A stretch of 64,000 nucleotides of DNA, from positions 124,001 to 188,000 of the forward strand of contig NRSV01000042.1 in NCBI GenBank assembly GCA_002286855.1, given 5' to 3'. The translations under genes and the position numbers were made by a program. Within the stretch, counting starts at the first letter, position 1, and the number at the start of each line of letters is the position of its first letter. Origin of the DNA: Bipolaris cookei (Eukaryota; Ascomycota; Dothideomycetes; Pleosporales; Pleosporaceae). Under the pieces are notes generated by a model, which had not been told where the DNA came from, did not search any database, and saw nothing but the letters and a program-made list of their open reading frames with translations. This document shows positions 37,338-49,104 of the stretch, in pieces.

Positions 37338-38685
37338 TTAGCCCACGACGCGAGCACCCATTCGGACCGAGGGTTGATCTGCAATCTCATCCATGTCCAT
37401 GGGATGTATCGCACCGGTCTCTTCTTGGTCTGACAAGCGAGCGCTCATGGGTTCTAGCACTGGACTGGGTGAACGGGAGAGATCGAATTGCGGCACAGTC
37501 AACCTGATACCGTTTTGTTGGGTCTCGGGGGCTAGCAAGGTACCCTCGTCAAGTAGCGAGTCGCGCTTTCTAGGGAGCTTCTGGCGCATCCCTAGCTCCT
37601 TACCGACCCTTTCAATACTCTTGAAGTACTATGACAAGCATGTCAGACGGCATGATTACTTGAATGCAATGACCCATGCAACGTACCTTGACAGTCTTTA
37701 CTTGAAGGTCCAGGGTGGCGTCTTCGTCGACGACAATCATGGGATGCGGATGCATTTGCAAACTGGACAGAGTCCACATGTGATTGACACCCCCCTCGAT
37801 GCATCGCTGGAGGGCGGGAGCCTTGTGTGCACCAGTGATGATGATAACAACCTCGCGGGCCTGTATATTGGTGAGAGGGTGAACAGGCGGCTATTGCGAT
37901 GTGTGCAACTTACGTCGAGCACAGTTTGGACGCCAACCGTCAAGGCCATCTTAGGCACTTGATCCAAGTCATTGCCAAAGAACCTCGAGTTTGCAAGAAT
38001 AGTATCATAGGCAAGCGTCTTTACACGAGTACGAGACTTGAGGCTGGAGCCTGGTTCGTTGAAGGCAATGTGGCCATCGGGGCCAATACCGCCAAGGAAC
38101 AGCTCGATGCCGCCGACACGTGTGATCTTGTCTTCGTAGCTTTGGCATTCGGCCTCGAGGTCAGGGGCATTTCCGTTAAGGATGTTGATGTTGTCTGGTT
38201 TCACATCGACGTGGGAGAAGAAGTGCTTGTACATGAAGCTGTGATAGCTTTCTGGATGGTCGCGGGGAATGCCAACATACTCATCCTGATTGGGTCACTG
38301 TTACTACGGCTTGGCTTGAGGCGAGGCTGCTGTGCAATATTGGGAGCAGAACTCGTACCATGTTGAAGGTGACTACATTGCGAAACGAGACCTGGCCTGC
38401 CTTGTGGCGCTGGACCAGGTGTTTGTAGATAAGAATGGGGCTGCTGCCGGTGGGCAGGCCCAGGACAAAGGGTCTGTCGGGGGTGGGGTTGAAGGCATTG
38501 ATGCGCTCTGGTGTTGATGGGTGAGTGGGCTAGGGAAGGTGCATTTGGGGGCGTGAGCGACGGACCAATCATGTAATCTGCAATGTACTGGGACGCGGCC
38601 TGGGCGTCGTCTCTGATGATTAGGCGCCTAGGTCGTATAAGCCGGGATGCATTCGTATTGTGTCGAGGGGCAATAGGCCTTACAT
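37338..38685 (-). CDS. dam1: Glucosamine-6-phosphate deaminase (GlcNAc cluster)
   Basis: The enzyme turns glucosamine-6-phosphate into fructose-6-phosphate and ammonia, the last step of GlcNAc use. Six exons are inferred: 38684..38685, 38566..38627, 38359..38507, 37914..38285, 37687..37860, 37338..37628 (349 residues). The start MRLIIRDDAQAASQYIADYMI is reached only if the ATG is split: AT at CCACCAT, intron with donor GTAAGG, then G from exon 2. Key motifs are LGLPTGSSP, VTFNMDEYVGI, GGIGPDGHIAFNEPGSS (active site Asp and His), TLAYDTILANSRFF and GVNHMWTLSSLQMH. Intron 2 uses donor GTCCGT, somewhat weak. An acidic, Pro-rich tail of about 70 residues follows the catalytic domain. This is the first gene of a cluster with transporter, kinase, regulator, hydrolase and deacetylase. 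Confidence 0.93.
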
Positions 38686-40169
38686 GGTGGATCAGTATGT
38701 ATAGTGTGTATAGTTGGTATGTTATGTGAGTAGGTAGGTGTGTATTTGCCTGTGATAGCTGTGGGTGGGATGTGCAATGGGGGACTGGGCGTGATTTCTA
38801 TCATAGTACTGCAAACTTTCACGTCATAGCCGGGCCAAAGTATGATTGCAAATTTGTTCACGATGCCCGGACTGATTGTCAAGGGTTGGGAGCGGCCCAA
38901 GTTGCCTGATGCAGGCATGTGGGTGAAAGACGGACGGCTACTAGTCAACGTCGTGATGCAAGGCAGCCGTGGTGTTGCAGATCGAGAGCCCGAACAAAGA
39001 CCGGTTGCAACCGTGTGCAATGTTACGGGAGCATGCGTTATCTCTGGCCGATGCCGCTCGTGACGTTGGTGATGATGATTGTGGTGATAGCGACAATGGA
39101 TGCAGATACAGACAGATAGCAGTGGACACCCGGGTCGCGTGCGGTTGGGGTAGCGAGTAGCGAGCAGCGAGGATGAAGATGCTATCCCGAAGGGGGCCAG
39201 CAGATGGTCGTGTTACATTGCTGGAGCATGTATGGCCCATGCAGTATACACACACGTGTAGGAAACATGTTCGCATGTGCGTGTGCGTGTGTGTATATTG
39301 GGTAGTATGGGTGCGGGGTGGCGGGGTTGCCAGAGCGTTGCAGCCAGGTAGTAGTCATAGTGGTCGCAGGCGTGTAGTAGTACGGTAGATAGCGTGGCCG
39401 TTGCTCCCCATGTGTCGGGTCCCGATGGGGCGTAGCGCGGGTGTGCATGGATGCGATGCGCCCATGCCCACAGCCCGATAAGCAAGCAGCGCAAGGCTCC
39501 TCGCCTCCAACGCCCCGCTTGGGCCGTCGAGGGGCCCACCGAGACCCTCGATATGCCCGATCCGAGAACCACGACTGGGCAATGCGCTAGGGCATGGATG
39601 CGAGTCGCGTCTGCCGGTCTGCCTGTCTGTTCTATCTTCGTCTGTATCCGTCTGCCAGTCTATCGGCTTCCCTGCCAGCCTGCATGCATGCGTTGCTAAT
39701 GGTGCTGGTCCAGTCGCCGTCCCAGTCACCCAGTCCCCGGCCAGCTGCGCATCCTGGTATTCTGGCATTCTGGCATCCTGGCATCCTGGGCAGCCGTCAC
39801 TTGGCCCCCCTTCTGTGTTTGCCCTCACATCGTCTCACAGCAGTGCACAGCGGTCGCGTGCTGATGGCCGCCTCGTCTAACCCCAAATCCACATTTGGCT
39901 GTCGAGGCACCATCAACAGCCCCTAGCGGACGAATGCTTAAAATGAAGCTGCCCCTCGCTTTCACTACCCCGACCCTCACGTAAGTGTCCTGACTCCTGT
40001 TCAGCCGTCGCAGTGGTCTGAGCGTTACGATTCGACATCTTTATCGCCTCGTGCCCGCCTGCTCCTTCCGACTCGCGACAGCGTGCCTTCCTGCCCATTA
40101 CACCACGCCCTCAACCCCCAGCCTCGCCCTCAACCCCTCGTGCGCGCCCGCGCCAGAGCATCCGCCGAC
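38686..40169. promoter_or_regulatory. Divergent promoter region dam1 / ngt1-like
   Basis: 1.48 kb between divergently transcribed cluster genes; shared regulation is plausible. Low-complexity stretches include GTAGGTAGGTGTG repeats near 38730, TGTGCGTGTGTG near 39280, a run of ATYCTGGC units at about 39751-39789, and TCTGCCxGTCTG repeats near 39610-39660. I saw no CRCAAA core (Ndt80-type site) here. Confidence 0.55.
39751..39789. repeat. Tandem ~10-bp repeat (ATYCTGGC units)
   Basis: About four consecutive imperfect copies in the dam1/ngt1-like promoter region. Confidence 0.7.
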
Positions 40170-41787
40170 ATGGCAACCTCCACCGACAAGGACCATTTGG
40201 CTCACCACGTCAACTCGGCAGACCACTCGCTGACCGACACCACCGCTCTGGACCTGCCAAAGTCATGGAAATACCGTCGCTTCACCATCGCCGGCTTCAA
40301 GTTGCCCTGGTTCGCTTCTCCCCCAATCCAGCTCGTCATTGTCTCCTTCGTCTGCTTCATGTGTCCCGGCATGTTCAATGCTCTCAACGGCATGGGCGGC
40401 GGCGGCCAGCTGGATCCCACCGCAAACAATCGCGCAAACACGGCCCTGTACTCGACCTTTGCCGTCATCGGCTTCTTCGCTGGTACCTTTACCAATAAGC
40501 TTGGCATCCGCACTTCCCTGTCCTTTGGCGGCATTGGCTACTCCATCTACGTGGGCTCCTATCTCTGCTACAACCACACCCAGAATCTGGGTTTCACGAC
40601 TTTCGCTGGCGCCCTGCTTGGCGTATGCGCTGGTCTGCTGTGGTGCGCCCAGGGCGCCATTATGATGTCGTACCCACCCGAGGCTTCCAAGGGTCGCTAC
40701 ATCTCGTGGTTCTGGATGATTTTCAACTTGGGCGCTGTAATTGGTAGTTTGGTATGTTTCTCTCTCAGCCTTGCTCCGTCCGCCAATGACTAACCCTCCT
40801 AGATCCCCTTGGGCCAGAACATCCACACCAAGACTGCTGGGACTGTGAATGATGGCACCTATGTCGGCTTCCTGGTGCTCACCATCATCGGTGCCGCTCT
40901 CGCATGGTCCCTGGTTGATGCACGAGATGTTATCCGCGATGATGGATCCAAGGTCATTGTCATGAAGCACCCCTCGTGGAAGTCGGAGATTACCGGCCTA
41001 TGGCAGACCTTCTTCACCGACCCGTACATTGTCCTTCTGTTCCCCATGTTCTTGGCATCCAACTGGTTCTACACATATCACTTCACCCAAATTAACGCTG
41101 CTTACTTCAACGTTCGCACACGAGCTTTGAATGGCGTCGTTTACTACATCATGCAGATCATCGGCGCTTACATTTTCGGCTATGGGCTTGACATCAAGGG
41201 CGTCCGCCGAACAACCCGAGCCAAAGCCGCATGGGTCGCGCTCTTCGTAAGCGTCATGGTCATCTGGGGCTTTGGATACATGTTCCAGAAGACTTACGAC
41301 CGTGCCTGGGCTGAAGACGTGAACAACATGAAGAAGGATTGGTCTGATGCAGGCTATGCTGGTCCCTTTGTTCTCTACATGTTCTACGGCTTCTTTGATG
41401 CTGCTTGGCAGACGTGTGTTTACTGGTACGTTCTTCACAAACTCTACACATTCCGACATTTTACTAATTCAATCCAGGTTCATGGGCGCTTTGACCAACA
41501 ACAGCCGCAAGCTTGCCAACTTTGCAGGTTTCTACAAGGGAATCCAATCTGCCGGAGGTGCCATTACCTGGCGTTTGGATGACTTGAAAATCTCATACAT
41601 GGCCATGTTCGCCTCAAACTGGGGGCTCCTCGCTGGTAGTCTGTTGGTGGCCCTTCCGGTGATTCTTTGGAAGGTTGAGGACACTAGTGCGGTTGAGAAG
41701 GACCTTGAGTTCACAGACGAGACAGTCACTGATGTCTTGCCCCATGCGCACAGTGAGCCTGCACACATTGAGCCAGAAAAGGTTTAA
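40170..41787 (+). CDS. UNC93/DUF895-type transporter, candidate GlcNAc carrier
   Basis: Three exons (40170..40751, 40803..41425, 41478..41787) encode a 504-residue polytopic membrane protein. About 11-12 hydrophobic segments are visible, from PIQLVIVSFVCFMCPGMFNAL to MAMFASNWGLLAGSLLVALPVILW. The MFS A-like motif FTNKLGIRTSL follows the second span, and the FNALNGMGGGGQ loop and YFNVRTRALNGVVYYIMQIIGAYIFGYGLD block are typical of the fungal UNC93-like (DUF895) group. Both tails are hydrophilic. It lies between dam1 and hxk3, in the place a GlcNAc transporter (NGT1 type) occupies in such clusters, so GlcNAc uptake at the plasma membrane is the leading idea. That is inference from context; family members also carry other cargo or act as ion-channel regulators. 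Confidence 0.88.
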
Positions 41788-43354
41788 TCCAGCTGTACAA
41801 AGCATGCTTATGACTGGGTTTTAACGGGTAACGACGGGGATTGGCGTTTGAAACTTGTTTTTTTATGATACCTCAAACGGAGTTGCATTGTGTGGTTCCT
41901 CTGGTATATCGTTCTGCAGTCCTAGTACCGACTTTGCATACGCGCCATATTCGGGTATCTATGAGTTTCGCGTGACATTACCTTTTTTTCAGGTGTACAT
42001 ATAATAGTATAACAAGACAGAGAAACAATCTAAGGAGTGGGGCATGGTAGATTTACCAACACACGTGTGCTCATGCTTGTTTGGTCTCATAAGGTATGCG
42101 CTCTTACTGATAGACAACGTTCGTGCGCAGCATTAGCCCATATACGGCAATCAACAAGTAGTCCTGTAGTATTAACCTGACCTGGTCGTTGCCAGATAGA
42201 TGTGCATGTGTCCGTCCACGGCCGCTTCTAGATTGCCCCTCGTAGGTCGCCTAACAATAATGTCAGCACGCACATGCTCGTTTCTCCGTCTGTCGGGGGT
42301 AATGGCCTCGGACTGGGCAGTCTTTGCGGGAGCACGAGGGAGCCTGGTGGCACAGCGAGGTCCCCCAGTGGGGTTAGTACTTATGTACCGTCAGCCGTTG
42401 GAGAGATAGTCGAGTCCTAGTCATGTAAGTGGCTCCCATTATGTTTTGGTAAGCGCCATCTGGCAACGGCGCCTGTTTGCGCAGTGTCAGATACTAGAGC
42501 AGAATAGAGACTACGCCGGCGAGAACATGTCGCAACGCATGCCCAGCGTTAGACCCGACCGAGTAGAAACCGATTCTATTCTTGGCGCTGGCGGACCCAG
42601 GACACGTGCCGTGCCTCCAACATGCATATTCTTGAGCGTAACATTCTCCATGCTTGCTCCAGGCGTTGGTTGCATACGCGTAACCGCGGGCAAGCTACGC
42701 TACGGCTGTACGATGATCGCCACCGATGCATGAAATCTGCAGTCGGGTTGTATCCTTGTGTGGCCAAGTCATCCGCCATAGTCCTATCACCCACGCTTGC
42801 GGCTAGATTCGCGGCCCCGATGTGGACTAGCGGGCCTCAGCGACTGTAACGGTAGCAATGGCTGTTAGGAAACTTTCTACGACACCCCACCAAACGCTCG
42901 CCATGACAGCTACGCCATATTTCCGCCTACTCGCTGAGGGTGCCTGGAACCAGCGGCACGCCATCGACTATCACTTTGCGGCCGCTAACTGGCGTGTCCA
43001 AGACGGCTAATTTATTCCTGTTTCCTTTCGGCCACTCTCTCCTGATCCTGTGTGCAGGGCCTCATCTGCACATTTCACACGCCTGTCATCGGAGCAATAC
43101 CTTGCTACGTCTGCTAGTGGATACAACCCTCTTTATTGTTCTGACCAACCGTAAAACCATGTCCGGGTGGATTTCTGCAACATCAGTTTACTAATGCTAC
43201 CGGCCCGCGTCGCATCTCTATGCATCTCGATATTCGCAGACCGACCTTCCACCATCCTTGGTCTCTACGTGTTTGATTCAACGTTTTCAATAAACTCTTA
43301 ATCCAGAGACTCTGTCCTTACCCTCCCATCAGCCACGCAGCTTACCTTTTCTCC
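41788..43354. promoter_or_regulatory. Upstream region of hxk3-like gene
   Basis: 1.57 kb. No gene was recognised. Three TTTGCG sequences (42323-42328, 42476-42481, 42975-42980) are reverse complements of CGCAAA, the core of Ndt80-type sites; about one or two are expected by chance, so this is weak. The bases before ATG 43355 are pyrimidine rich. Confidence 0.5.
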
Positions 43355-45129
43355 ATGCCCCCTCTGTTGCTACACCGCTCCAAGAATCGTCGCGTCACCG
43401 TTATTCCGGACCCCAACAACTCAGATGACGCTTGCCACACAGCAACAGACAGCGACCCTCGCCAACGCAAATACAAACGGCTCATGTTAGATTTTTGGCA
43501 AGGGCTCCTTGCGGCTCTGGAAAGACTCGCCATGTTACCATCAGTCATGCACTCTGTGCTGCCAATATTGTCGCCACGAAAACGCACCCGAGATGCATTG
43601 CGGACCTATGAACGGACCATGGAAGACATGTTGCGCGAAATACAGGCCCTTCTTGAAGCACCTTTGGATAACGAAAATCTATTGGAGATGTCTGCAGCGC
43701 TGCAAAGGCAATTTACCCCAAAACTACAGTCGAGCGACATTTGCATGCTGCCTTCTTACAATCACAAACTTCCTTCTGGACTGGAGAAAGGAACCTACCT
43801 GGCTCTCGATGTCGGTGGATCAACATTCCGCATTGCGCTTGTCGAATTGAATGGTAAAAGGCCCGGTGCCAAGAATATGCGTATCATCTTCATGAAGAGC
43901 TACAAAATAGATGAAAAGGTCCGCCAGCGAAGCGGACACGACTTTTTTGAATGGATGGCCGATAAGATTCAGCTAGCGCTTGCAGATCAGCAATTGCAAG
44001 ACTCGACCAACACACAGACTTTTCCTATGGGTCTAGCATGGTCGTTTCCTGTTGAGTGCGTCTTCTACGTCCTTTACTTCATGTACTTGGCTGACTTTTA
44101 TTAGGCAAACATCTAGTCGCAGTGCAAACTTGTTAGACATGGGCAAAGGCTTTCGAGCGACTGAAGGGCTTCTTGGTCAGGATCTCAGCGAATTAATAAT
44201 GGCGCCGTGTAGAAAGAGGGTGAGGTTGAACTTCCCCAACCAAAAGCTTGAAGCCACTAACATTTATCCAGAACCTACCTGTGCACATGGATTCCATTGT
44301 CAATGACTCTTCTGCGACGTTGCTATCGCGTGCCTATGAAGACCCATCAACACGCTTTGCTGTAATTCTTGGAACTGGATTTAACATATCTGTGCATCTA
44401 CCTGTATCGTCACTTGCGAGCACCAAGTACAAGGGTTACCCACAGCAGTGGATGGACGAAGCCACCCATGTGCTCGTCAACACAGAATGCAGCATGTTCG
44501 GAAAGGGCGTGTTCCCTACGACTAGATGGGATGAACGACTGAACGATACACATGTACGACCAGACTTCCAGCCTTTTGAACACATGATTAGCGGTCGCTA
44601 CATGGGTGAGATAGTAAGGTTGATTGTTGTTGAAGCTGTACGCACAGCCGGTCTGTTCAGTGGCGAAATTCCCGCCCACTTGACCGAACCTTACAGTCTG
44701 GACACTGGAACCATTGCAGCCATGGAGATGGACGACTCAAAATACCTTGGCCAGGCTACTGCTATCTTCCAGTCTATGCATCCGCTCAGCAAGCCACCTA
44801 CCGTAAAGGACATTCAGTTTGTTCGCCGAGTAGCGCAACTCGTTTCGCACCGCGCTGCAGCTTTTCTCGCAACTGGCATTCATGCGTTGTGGATGCTCCG
44901 AACGGAGTCAGAAGGCCTGACGCCCGCATCCGCTGGCCGGATGAGCATTGGCTGCAACGGCTCCGTCATTGAAAAGTACCCCTTATTCAGAGAACTCTGC
45001 CAATCACACCTTCATGATTTGACTGCTGCATCTGGTGCCGAGCCGAAGTCAATCTCACTGGAGATTGCTGTCGAATCAGCCATCTACGGAGCAGCAGTAT
45101 CTGCCTGTTGTCTTGAGGGACAAGCATAG
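43355..45129 (+). CDS. hxk3: Divergent hexokinase, presumed GlcNAc kinase (HXK3 type)
   Basis: The protein belongs to the hexokinase family and in this cluster should phosphorylate GlcNAc to GlcNAc-6-phosphate. Three exons (43355..44055, 44105..44219, 44272..45129) give 557 residues. The phosphate-1 region reads LALDVGGSTFRIALVEL instead of the classical GGTNFR form. Then come WSFPVEQTSSRSANLLDMGKGF, the catalytic-loop equivalent DSIVNDSSATLL (catalytic Asp in VND), the adenosine block VILGTGFNISVHLP, and NTECSMFG with the sugar-binding Glu. The C-terminal GCNGSVIEKYPLF is the second phosphate motif. These changes set it apart from glycolytic hexokinases, as known for HXK3-type GlcNAc kinases. 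Both introns are about 50 bp. A 40-residue N-terminal extension may be unstructured. Confidence 0.88.
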
Positions 45130-45667
45130 TACCTTTTTCTACGTTTCTCGCCACCTTTTTCTTTTCTTTCAAAACGGTGGTTGTATATACACATGAACGT
45201 TTTGTTGTTCTGTTTCATCATCTAGAATTCTTCAAGGGAGCTAGCTATGAGATATCTGAAGAGGCATATGGGAGCTTGATTTTTTTTTCCCATCGGGTAC
45301 ATAAGTTCCCTACGGCGTCGTTCATCATCATATTGCTGGGGGGTAAACCATATGGGTATGAGCATTTTTTCATGACCTAATGAAATATTCAATAATCAAA
45401 CATCCCAAGTTTCTCAACAAAAAATTCAAAAATTTTCTACACCGAGTTACAGCCCATCACCTGTATCAGATCAAGCACCACGAACAGTTACACCGTAATG
45501 TCACAGCTACCAACTCCTAGACGACCCACTTTTTTTCCCTAATCACGCTGCCTTCCAATCTTCGCACACCTTACCCAATTTCCCCTATCGCCTCCCACTC
45601 TAAACCAAATCAAGCCCTGACTTCCGGTGACCCATCAAGCCACGTGGGTCTGTCACCTTGTCAGAAA

Positions 45668-45694
45668 AAGAGAGAGAGAGAGTAAGAGAGAGTA
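45668..45694. repeat. GA-rich simple repeat
   Basis: AG dinucleotides with a single interruption, downstream of the hxk3-like gene. Confidence 0.75.
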
Positions 45695-45850
45695 GGCTCA
45701 TTACGCCCAACTATCTTAAGTAACATCTTAGCGTGTGCCGAGGTCCATCGTATCTATACCCATATCCTATTCGTATTGAACTAACAATCATTCTGCTCGT
45801 GACGTCAAAGAGAGAAGATAGTACGGGATCCCCATTCCCAAGGACACTAA

Positions 45851-45900
45851 TAGTAGTAGTAGTACTACTACTACTACTGCTACTACTACTACTACTACTA
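45851..45900. repeat. Palindromic TAG/TAC triplet tract
   Basis: A run of TAG triplets turns into a run of TAC/CTA triplets, so the first 26 bases form a perfect self-complementary sequence; more CTA triplets follow after one TGC interruption. Confidence 0.9.
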
Positions 45901-47288
45901 GGAAATATCAACTTGATTAGGAGGGGGAGGGGTCCTGGATTCGGTAGGGACGCAACCGTGTAGCGTAACCTCTCCAACCCAAAACGTTACTAACCCCCCC
46001 CCCCCCCAAACTTTTTTTTCATACTTGTCACGCTTCATTGTGACGGTGGAGCTGACGGGTGCAGGCGAAGTGGGGTTGTTGTTGTTGTTGTCATTGTTAG
46101 GTTGGGTTGGTTATTGTAAGATTCGAAAGTGGAGGGAGACCCAAGGTTTCTTATCAAACTTGGTCTTTTTTTCTCCAGCGTTTCAACGAATTAGAAAATA
46201 TTCCGATACGTGCGTATGTATGTGTAAAGTTTAGAGCGTTGTCCACGCAAAACCTTTTCTTTTCCAGGGTTCCCAGAAGAAGAAAAAAATAGAGTGGAGA
46301 GGTTTTTTTGTTCGGGTCTTTTTACTTTGCCCCACACACGGGGTTGGAGGCTTGCGGATTTTTTTTGGACATGGGATGAGATGGGTTGAGGTGTCACTGT
46401 TGCATTGCATGGTGGAGCCGGCATGGACGGGCTTGGGTATCAGGCTTGGGTATTAGGCTTGGGGTTTGGGGCGTACGTGGCGAGTGCCACATGGTATTTA
46501 CGCCACACGGCTGCATTTCTTGGGTTCTTTTTGCCGAGGAGAAGGAGGGAGAGTCGGCGATGCAAGGTTGGGTTGGGTTACAAAGCTTGGCTGGGGGTTG
46601 AATCGAGATTGCTGGGTAGCATATTGGGGGTGGGGGATATTACATCTGAGCTTGGTGCTCAGAAACTATGGAGAGTGAAATGTCCAAGGTTGTAACGCTA
46701 CATATTCACCTATATTGATACTATCGGTCCTTGTTGCGCTTGATTGCTGGTTACATGCGTTTCGTGGCATTATGCCCCAGATGCTTGGGAAAAAAGTTAC
46801 GATGCACCGCAACGTGGATATTGCGATCTACGGCATGATGAATGATATACGAGCTTCTCTACCACCACGATCCACTTTCTAAGCAAAGGAGGGGAGACTA
46901 ACAATGCCCCGAACGTGATGTGAAAAACAAGTCCCGGTAAAGGTAGACTTCATAATGATATGACATTGAAAAAAAGCATGGCGGTATAATTAAAAATAGC
47001 TGCCGAAAGGTATCCCACATCCCCAGTATCCCATTGTATGTGTTGGTGCCATAGTGTCAGCGTTGAAAAGCAGGAAATCGTGTCATCGTAAGTCGAACGC
47101 CGATTACAGATCAATGACCAACCTTTTCCCTCCTTTTGTTCCGACTTGAAAAGAAATGTGAGTAGCACCGTCACCAAATATTATCACCTCTCCTTCTTAT
47201 CCTTCTTCCCTCGTTGTTTGTCTTGAAAGAGTATATTATAGGGGATCTGCCGATACACCGACGATGAATCTTCTTCCCCTAATGTACA

Positions 47289-47316
47289 TATATATACATA
47301 TATATATATATATATG
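47289..47316. repeat. TA-dinucleotide microsatellite
   Basis: An alternating TA stretch with two C/A interruptions lies near the 3' end of ron1. Confidence 0.85.
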
Positions 47317-47441
47317 AACAATAGAAGACAAAAAAGACGTAGGATGTGGAGCCACTCTCCGATCATCATCAGGGCACTGCTCTTGACGGGATTACAGAAA
47401 CAAAAACCAACGCATGGGTATCACAAATCGCAAACCAGAGC

Positions 47442-49104
47442 TTACCAAGCATCCGAGAAGTAACGCTTCGACCGACTCCTACCAGCATCTGCTTTCCCGT
47501 CTTGGGGAAATGGGGTAATATGGTGAACGACATGGGGCCGATAGACGGCATCGACAGGCGGCATCCAGTCGTCCAGACCTAAAGGAAAATATTCATAGAG
47601 CAGGTCAGCGCTTTCGTCTGGACTGTTGACGACGCCAATAGAGAAGGAAGGAGGTCGCATCGGAGTGCCGCGTTTTCTTTGCTGCTCATTGGGCGAAGGG
47701 GTTTTAACGGGCTCATCGTCGGTGAGGGACAGAGTGACTGGCGCTATGGACGACTTGGGAGGTGGAGCACTTCTTGAAATGTCCGGAGTCGATTGTGCAT
47801 ATGGTGTGGCATGTTGCATTTGAGATGAAGGCGGGTCTTGTGGTATGGCAGTCTGAGCACCCGTGGGTATTTTCCAAGCAAAGTCTGGCGACTGCGGCAT
47901 ATCATTTGCGTTGAACTCAAAGGGCATCTGCAGCAAGTCTGTCGGCTTGGATGGGCCCGCAGCCTGAGCTTGCGCTTGCTTGGGCGTGCTTTGGTTTGTG
48001 TCACCTGTCGGGGTTCTGTTGGGCTGCTGCGGGGTGTGCACCTTGCGCGTGGTAGTGCCGCCGCTGATTGGCAAGTCTTTTCGGGCTTGGAAGTTGCGCG
48101 GGCTTCTACCTCGCACTATAACTGCCCCCGAGTGGATCTCGCAAATGGGCACCTTCATACCTGTGGTAAGAGTAGCGACAACCTTTAGCCTCACTACAAA
48201 ATGCTGCTGGAGCTCCTTCCTTCGGCCATTATTGGCAGTTGCGATTCGAAACTGCAATCGCTTCCAGCTAATAGGAAAGCTAACATAGTCGGAATCGACA
48301 TCCTGGCCAGTTGACAGGTCGAGTGGATACGTGGGTGGTTCCTTCTCTGTCTTGTCCTCGGCAGGAGCGTTGCTTGTCGCCGGTGTCTTCCATGGCACAG
48401 ATATGATTTTTACCGCGTTGCCTTCTAGAGATTCTGTGGCGGATATGGTGAGTTCTTGGCCAATGATGGGTAATTGATTTCCTTGCTCGGTCATGAGAAG
48501 GTGGAGAGCTCTGGGGAGCGTGACTGTGCCAGTAATTTGGAAGAGGTTTCTTCGGTAGCAAGTCAATTCAGAGGGTGGCGCTTGGCCATCAACAGCGGTG
48601 GCCCAGGGTGATTCAGCCAGGAAGAACATGCCGTGAAGCTGGGCAGACATGGATATAGGCACTCTTTGCATGGCGTAGTTGAAGATGGGGTACGGCATCG
48701 TGGGCAGCGAGAAACTGAGCAGCTTGTTGTTGCTATCGATGCTTGGACTTTCGGGAATGCCATTTTGGTCGTGCGGGTGTATCGACTGCTCGTAGCCGCT
48801 CTGGACGTCGGAGAAGGGGTCTTCGTAGGTGCTTGGATAGCGCTTGAGCTGGGGTGGCATCTGCTGGAGGTGGTATGTCGAGTAGGCATCTTCGCTTCTG
48901 GGCAGCACTGTTAGCAGCTGCGGCAATGGCAGGCACGGTCGAGTGTACATACCCAATGAAGGTCTCGGCATCAAACGTCGAGCGCTGGTCGTACTGGTCC
49001 ACAGGCACCAAGGGCATGGCCATCTGCTGGTCAGGTCCTGTGACTGTCTGCAGCGGGATCGGTATGGGCATATACGACATGGTGGTCGTGTCAAAGTGCT
49101 CCAT
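47442..49104 (-). CDS. ron1: Ndt80-fold transcription factor, RON1 type
   Basis: Two exons (48953..49104, 47442..48897) around a 55-bp intron (donor GTATGT, branch CTAAC) give 535 residues. After MEHFDTTTMSYMPIPIPLQTV and a polar region, an Ndt80/PhoG DNA-binding domain covers roughly residues 100-330: LLSFSLPTMPYPIFNYAMQ, the FQITGTVTLPRALHLL strand, DYVSFPISWKRLQFRIAT, and the DNA-contact loop GAVIVRGRSPRNFQ. The C-terminal part is Pro/Ser/Thr/Gln-rich (activation-like) and ends with a conserved LGLDDWMPPVDAVYRPHVVHH block. Lying inside a GlcNAc-use cluster, it is best seen as the cluster regulator RON1 known from Trichoderma reesei rather than the meiotic Ndt80. DNA targets cannot be proven from this sequence. 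Confidence 0.9.

Larger units (their letters stand above)
45130..47441. other. Long intergenic region with simple repeats
   Basis: 2.3 kb between the stops of hxk3 (plus) and ron1 (minus). It holds an AG-repeat tract (45668-45694), a palindromic TAG/TAC triplet run (45851-45900), a C run (about 45995-46008), GTT repeats near 46075-46092, three AGGCTTGGG units near 46430-46465 and a TA run near 47290-47316. I recognise no gene; open frames overlapping the repeats are low-complexity translations. Confidence 0.55.

Noticed and set aside
38201..38572. Minus-strand 123-codon frame at the dam1 start
   Set aside because: It reads through dam1 introns in another frame; the correct frame gives the deaminase motifs.
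42323..42980. Three CGCAAA cores upstream of the hxk3-like gene as RON1 sites
   Set aside because: The count is close to chance for this length, so I mention it only as weak context.
46386..46695. Plus-strand frames rich in Gly, Leu and Trp between hxk3 and ron1
   Set aside because: They arise from GGCTTGGG-type repeats and lack conserved motifs.
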